DNA of 9,084 bases from an uncultured Clostridia bacterium (GTDB lineage Bacteria > Bacillota > Clostridia > TANB77 > CAG-508): the NCBI GenBank assembly GCA_934167165.1, contig CAKPKG010000038.1, positions 1-9,084 of the forward strand, written 5' to 3'. Made by a program: the position numbers and the translations under genes. Shown here one piece after another: positions 6,862 to 9,084 of the stretch. The notes beneath the pieces are model-generated. The model was not told where the DNA came from. It worked only from the letters and a program-made list of their open reading frames with translations, and made no database searches. Positions within the stretch are counted from its first letter, which is position 1; each line of letters begins with the position of its first letter.

Positions 6862-8262
6862 TTATCCAATTGATCCTTCTAGCTCTAGATTAATTAAATT
6901 ATTCATTTCTACTGCATATTCTACTGGTAATTCTTTTGAGATTGGATAAGCAAAACCTCTTACTATCATTGCTTTTGCATCTTCTTCTGATAATCCTCTA
7001 CTCATTAAATAAAATATTTCTTTATCACTTATTTTTCCTATTTTAGCTTCATGAGAAAATTCAATGTCATCTGTTCTTATATCATTTACAGGAATTGTAT
7101 CTGATCTAGAAATGTTGTCTAACATTAGAGATTCACATGATACTGTACATTTAGACTTCCCAGCTTCTTTTCCTATCTTTACAAGAGCTCTATAAGTACA
7201 GCTTCCTCCATCTTTAGATATAGATTTTGAGTTTACAACAGATGATGTGTTTTTTGCATTATGCACTACCTTAAAACCTGTATCCAAGTTCTGTCCCTTA
7301 CCTGCAAATGCTATACCTGTATACTCTGTTTTAGCACCCTCTCCATTTAAAATGCTCATTGGGTATAACATAGATATTTTAGACCCAAACGAACCTGTTA
7401 CCCAGTCAATTTCTGCATTTTTACCAACAATTGCTTTTTTAGTATTTAAGTTCATCATATTTTTTGACCAATTTTCTATTGTAGAATATCTTAAATATGC
7501 ATTGTCTTTTACATATAGCTCAACACATCCTGCATGAAGATTTACTTTGTTATATTTTGGTGCTGAACATCCTTCTATAAAATGAAGCCTAGCCCCCTCT
7601 TCTACAATAATTAGAGTATGTTCAAATTGTCCTGACTCTGGTGAATTTAATCTAAAATATGATTGCAATGGTATGTCAAGTTTTACATTTTTAGGAACAT
7701 ATACAAATGAGCCTCCTGACCAAACTGCAGCATGTAAAGCTACAAATTTGTGGTCATTTATTGGAACGCATTTCATAAAATGTTCTTTTACCAAATCAGG
7801 ATATTCTCTTACCGCTGTTTCCATATCTGTATAAATAACTCCTTGCTTTTTTAAGTCTTCTTTTATACTATGATATACAACTTCTGAATCATATTGAGCT
7901 CCAACGCCTGCTAATGATTTCTTTTCTGCTTCTGGAATTCCTAGTTTATCAAATGTGTTTCTAATGTCTTCTGGAACATCATCCCAATTTGAATTTAAGT
8001 TTGTTTTGGGCTTAACATATGTTGCTATCTCATCCATCTTTAGTTCTGACAAGTCTGGGCCCCATGCTGGCAATTCTAATTGGTTGTATGTTTCTAATGC
8101 TTTTAGCCTTATATCTCTCATCCATTCTGGCTCATTTTTCTTTTTTGAAATCTCTTCTACAATTTCTTTGTTTAAACCTTTTTGCATTTTAAATTCATAA
8201 TTATCTTTATTTTTTATGTCATAAATATTTCTATCAATATCTTCTATATTAGTTTTTGCCAT
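6862..8262 (-). CDS. sufB: SufB, Fe-S cluster assembly scaffold subunit
   Basis: Main scaffold subunit on which sulfur and iron are assembled within the SufBC2D complex. At 466 residues it is full length. Conserved blocks in order: EPEWMRDIRLKAL (44-56), WGPDLSEL (67-74), GVGAQYDSEVVYHS (119-132), HAAVWSGGSFVYVPK (177-191), FEHTLIIVEEGARLHFIEGCSAP (213-235), ENWSKNM, CESLMLDNISRSDTIP (376-391), FSHEAKIGKISDKEIFYLMSRGLSE with the conserved His404-Glu405. The start codon lies one base after the sufC stop and has AGAGGTG a few bases upstream, inside sufC. I see no missing key residue. Confidence 0.97.
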   Translation of the reverse strand: MAKTNIEDIDRNIYDIKNKDNYEFKMQKGLNKEIVEEISKKKNEPEWMRDIRLKALETYNQLELPAWGPDLSELKMDEIATYVKPKTNLNSNWDDVPEDIRNTFDKLGIPEAEKKSLAGVGAQYDSEVVYHSIKEDLKKQGVIYTDMETAVREYPDLVKEHFMKCVPINDHKFVALHAAVWSGGSFVYVPKNVKLDIPLQSYFRLNSPESGQFEHTLIIVEEGARLHFIEGCSAPKYNKVNLHAGCVELYVKDNAYLRYSTIENWSKNMMNLNTKKAIVGKNAEIDWVTGSFGSKISMLYPMSILNGEGAKTEYTGIAFAGKGQNLDTGFKVVHNAKNTSSVVNSKSISKDGGSCTYRALVKIGKEAGKSKCTVSCESLMLDNISRSDTIPVNDIRTDDIEFSHEAKIGKISDKEIFYLMSRGLSEEDAKAMIVRGFAYPISKELPVEYAVEMNNLINLELEGSIG

Positions 8263-8263
8263 A

Positions 8264-9010
8264 CTACACCTCTAAATTTTTATACTTTTCGTATCCATTT
8301 TCTTCAATTTCTTTTGCAAGGTCTGCATTACCTGTTTTTACTATTTTTCCATCCACCAAAACATGTACAAAATCTACTTTTAAGTTCTCTAAAATACGCA
8401 TATTGTGTGTAATAATTAGAACTGCATTTTCATTTGTTTTATACATTTCTATTCCTTTTGACACTGTTCTTACAGCATCTACATCTAGCCCTGAATCTGT
8501 TTCATCTAATATGCTAAGCTTTGGATTTAATACAAGCATTTGCAATATTTCGTTTTTCTTTTTTTCTCCTCCAGAAAAGCCCACATTTAAGTTTCTATCT
8601 ACTAATTTTGGATTCATATTTAATTCTTCTACATATTTTTGTAGAGTATTTTTAAATTCAAATATCTTTACTGGTTTATCTTGAACTTTATTTTTTGCTG
8701 TTTTTAAAAAGTTTACACAAGAAATCCCAGGTATTTCAACAGGTGATTGAAAAGACATAAAAATTCCTTTTTTAGCAATTTTGTCTGTAGATAAACTATT
8801 TATATTTTCTCCTTCAAAATCTATTTCTCCACTTGTTTTTATATATTCTGGATTATTAAATATGCAGTTTGCAAGAGTTGATTTTCCTGCTCCATTTGGC
8901 CCCATTATTACATGTATTTCTCCTTTGTTTATTGTTAAGTTTAGTCCTTTTAATATTTGCTTATTTCCTGCATTTGCATATAAATCTTTTATTTGTAATA
9001 GATTGTCCAT
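8264..9010 (-). CDS. sufC: SufC, ABC-type ATPase of the SUF system
   Basis: Cytoplasmic soluble ABC ATPase that drives conformational change in SufB-SufD during cluster assembly. The 248 residues hold all ATPase motifs: Walker A GPNGAGKST (37-45), Q-loop FQSP (Gln88), signature FSGGEKKKNEILQ (145-157) with the SufC-specific lysine run, Walker B LSILDETDSGLDVDA (165-179) and the switch His202 in ITHNMR. It is the first gene of the operon. The start has AAGGAGA (9018-9024) seven bases upstream. No membrane segments are present, which agrees with SufC rather than a transporter ATPase. Confidence 0.97.
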   Translation of the reverse strand: MDNLLQIKDLYANAGNKQILKGLNLTINKGEIHVIMGPNGAGKSTLANCIFNNPEYIKTSGEIDFEGENINSLSTDKIAKKGIFMSFQSPVEIPGISCVNFLKTAKNKVQDKPVKIFEFKNTLQKYVEELNMNPKLVDRNLNVGFSGGEKKKNEILQMLVLNPKLSILDETDSGLDVDAVRTVSKGIEMYKTNENAVLIITHNMRILENLKVDFVHVLVDGKIVKTGNADLAKEIEENGYEKYKNLEV

Positions 9011-9030
9011 TATAATTTCTCCTTTTTGTT

Positions 9031-9073
9031 TTCATACTAATATAGTAGGAATTATATCATTTAATTCCTACTA
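9031..9073. promoter_or_regulatory. Inverted repeats overlapping the suf promoter, candidate operator
   Basis: TAGTAGGAATT (9043-9053) and AATTCCTACTA (9063-9073) are exact 11-base inverted repeats, nine bases apart; one covers part of the -10 box and the other the spacer next to the -35. A second dyad, TTCATACTA (9031-9039) and TAGTAGGAA (9043-9051), matches at eight of nine positions and covers the likely transcription start. Half-sites of this CTACTA/TAGTAG type recall operators of Rrf2-family regulators (IscR, SufR, CymR), which often control suf operons. The regulator gene is not in the window. Confidence 0.65.
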
Positions 9074-9079
9074 AGTCAA
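9051..9079 (-). promoter_or_regulatory. Promoter of the suf-mnmA operon
   Basis: On the minus strand TTGACT (9074-9079) and a perfect TATAAT (9051-9056) are separated by 17 bases, about 40 bases before the sufC start. There is no other candidate for the six-gene transcript, because the genes beyond it are separated by at most 17 bases or overlap. Confidence 0.85.
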
Positions 9080-9084
9080 TATGA

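Overview
The window is AT-rich DNA with tightly packed genes, strong AGGAGG-type ribosome binding sites and a SUF iron-sulfur operon that uses SufU instead of SufE. This points to a low-GC Bacillota, most likely a clostridium; the species cannot be told from the sequence.

Layout. (1) 1-190: AT-rich and without a gene I can support. (2) 191-1318, minus strand: a maf-type nucleotide pyrophosphatase gene broken by a one-base frameshift, preceded by a REP-like hairpin (815-871) and then rpiB (ribose-5-phosphate isomerase B family). (3) 1319-3081, plus strand: a compact island with a strong promoter, a radical SAM/SPASM peptide maturase (1546-2835), a previously unlisted 31-residue peptide gene with six cysteines (2876-2971), and a strong terminator (2986-3023). 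This is very probably a minimal two-gene RiPP (ribosomally made, post-translationally modified peptide) system and is the most interesting part of the window. (4) 3082-9010, minus strand: one operon, sufC-sufB-sufD-sufS-sufU-mnmA, with gaps or overlaps of only a few bases, driven from a promoter at 9051-9079 that carries a dyad operator.

How they work together. SufS takes sulfur from cysteine, SufU accepts it, and SufBCD builds Fe-S clusters. MnmA uses sulfur from the same desulfurase branch to thiolate U34 of tRNAs. The MnmA here has three cysteines placed so that they could hold an Fe-S cluster, which would tie it more closely to the operon. The radical SAM maturase next door would itself need two or three Fe-S clusters, but it lies on the opposite strand under its own promoter, so it is not part of the suf operon. 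Its base composition looks richer in G+C than its neighbours, and no transporter or peptidase gene accompanies it. The cassette may therefore be a late arrival between mnmA and rpiB.
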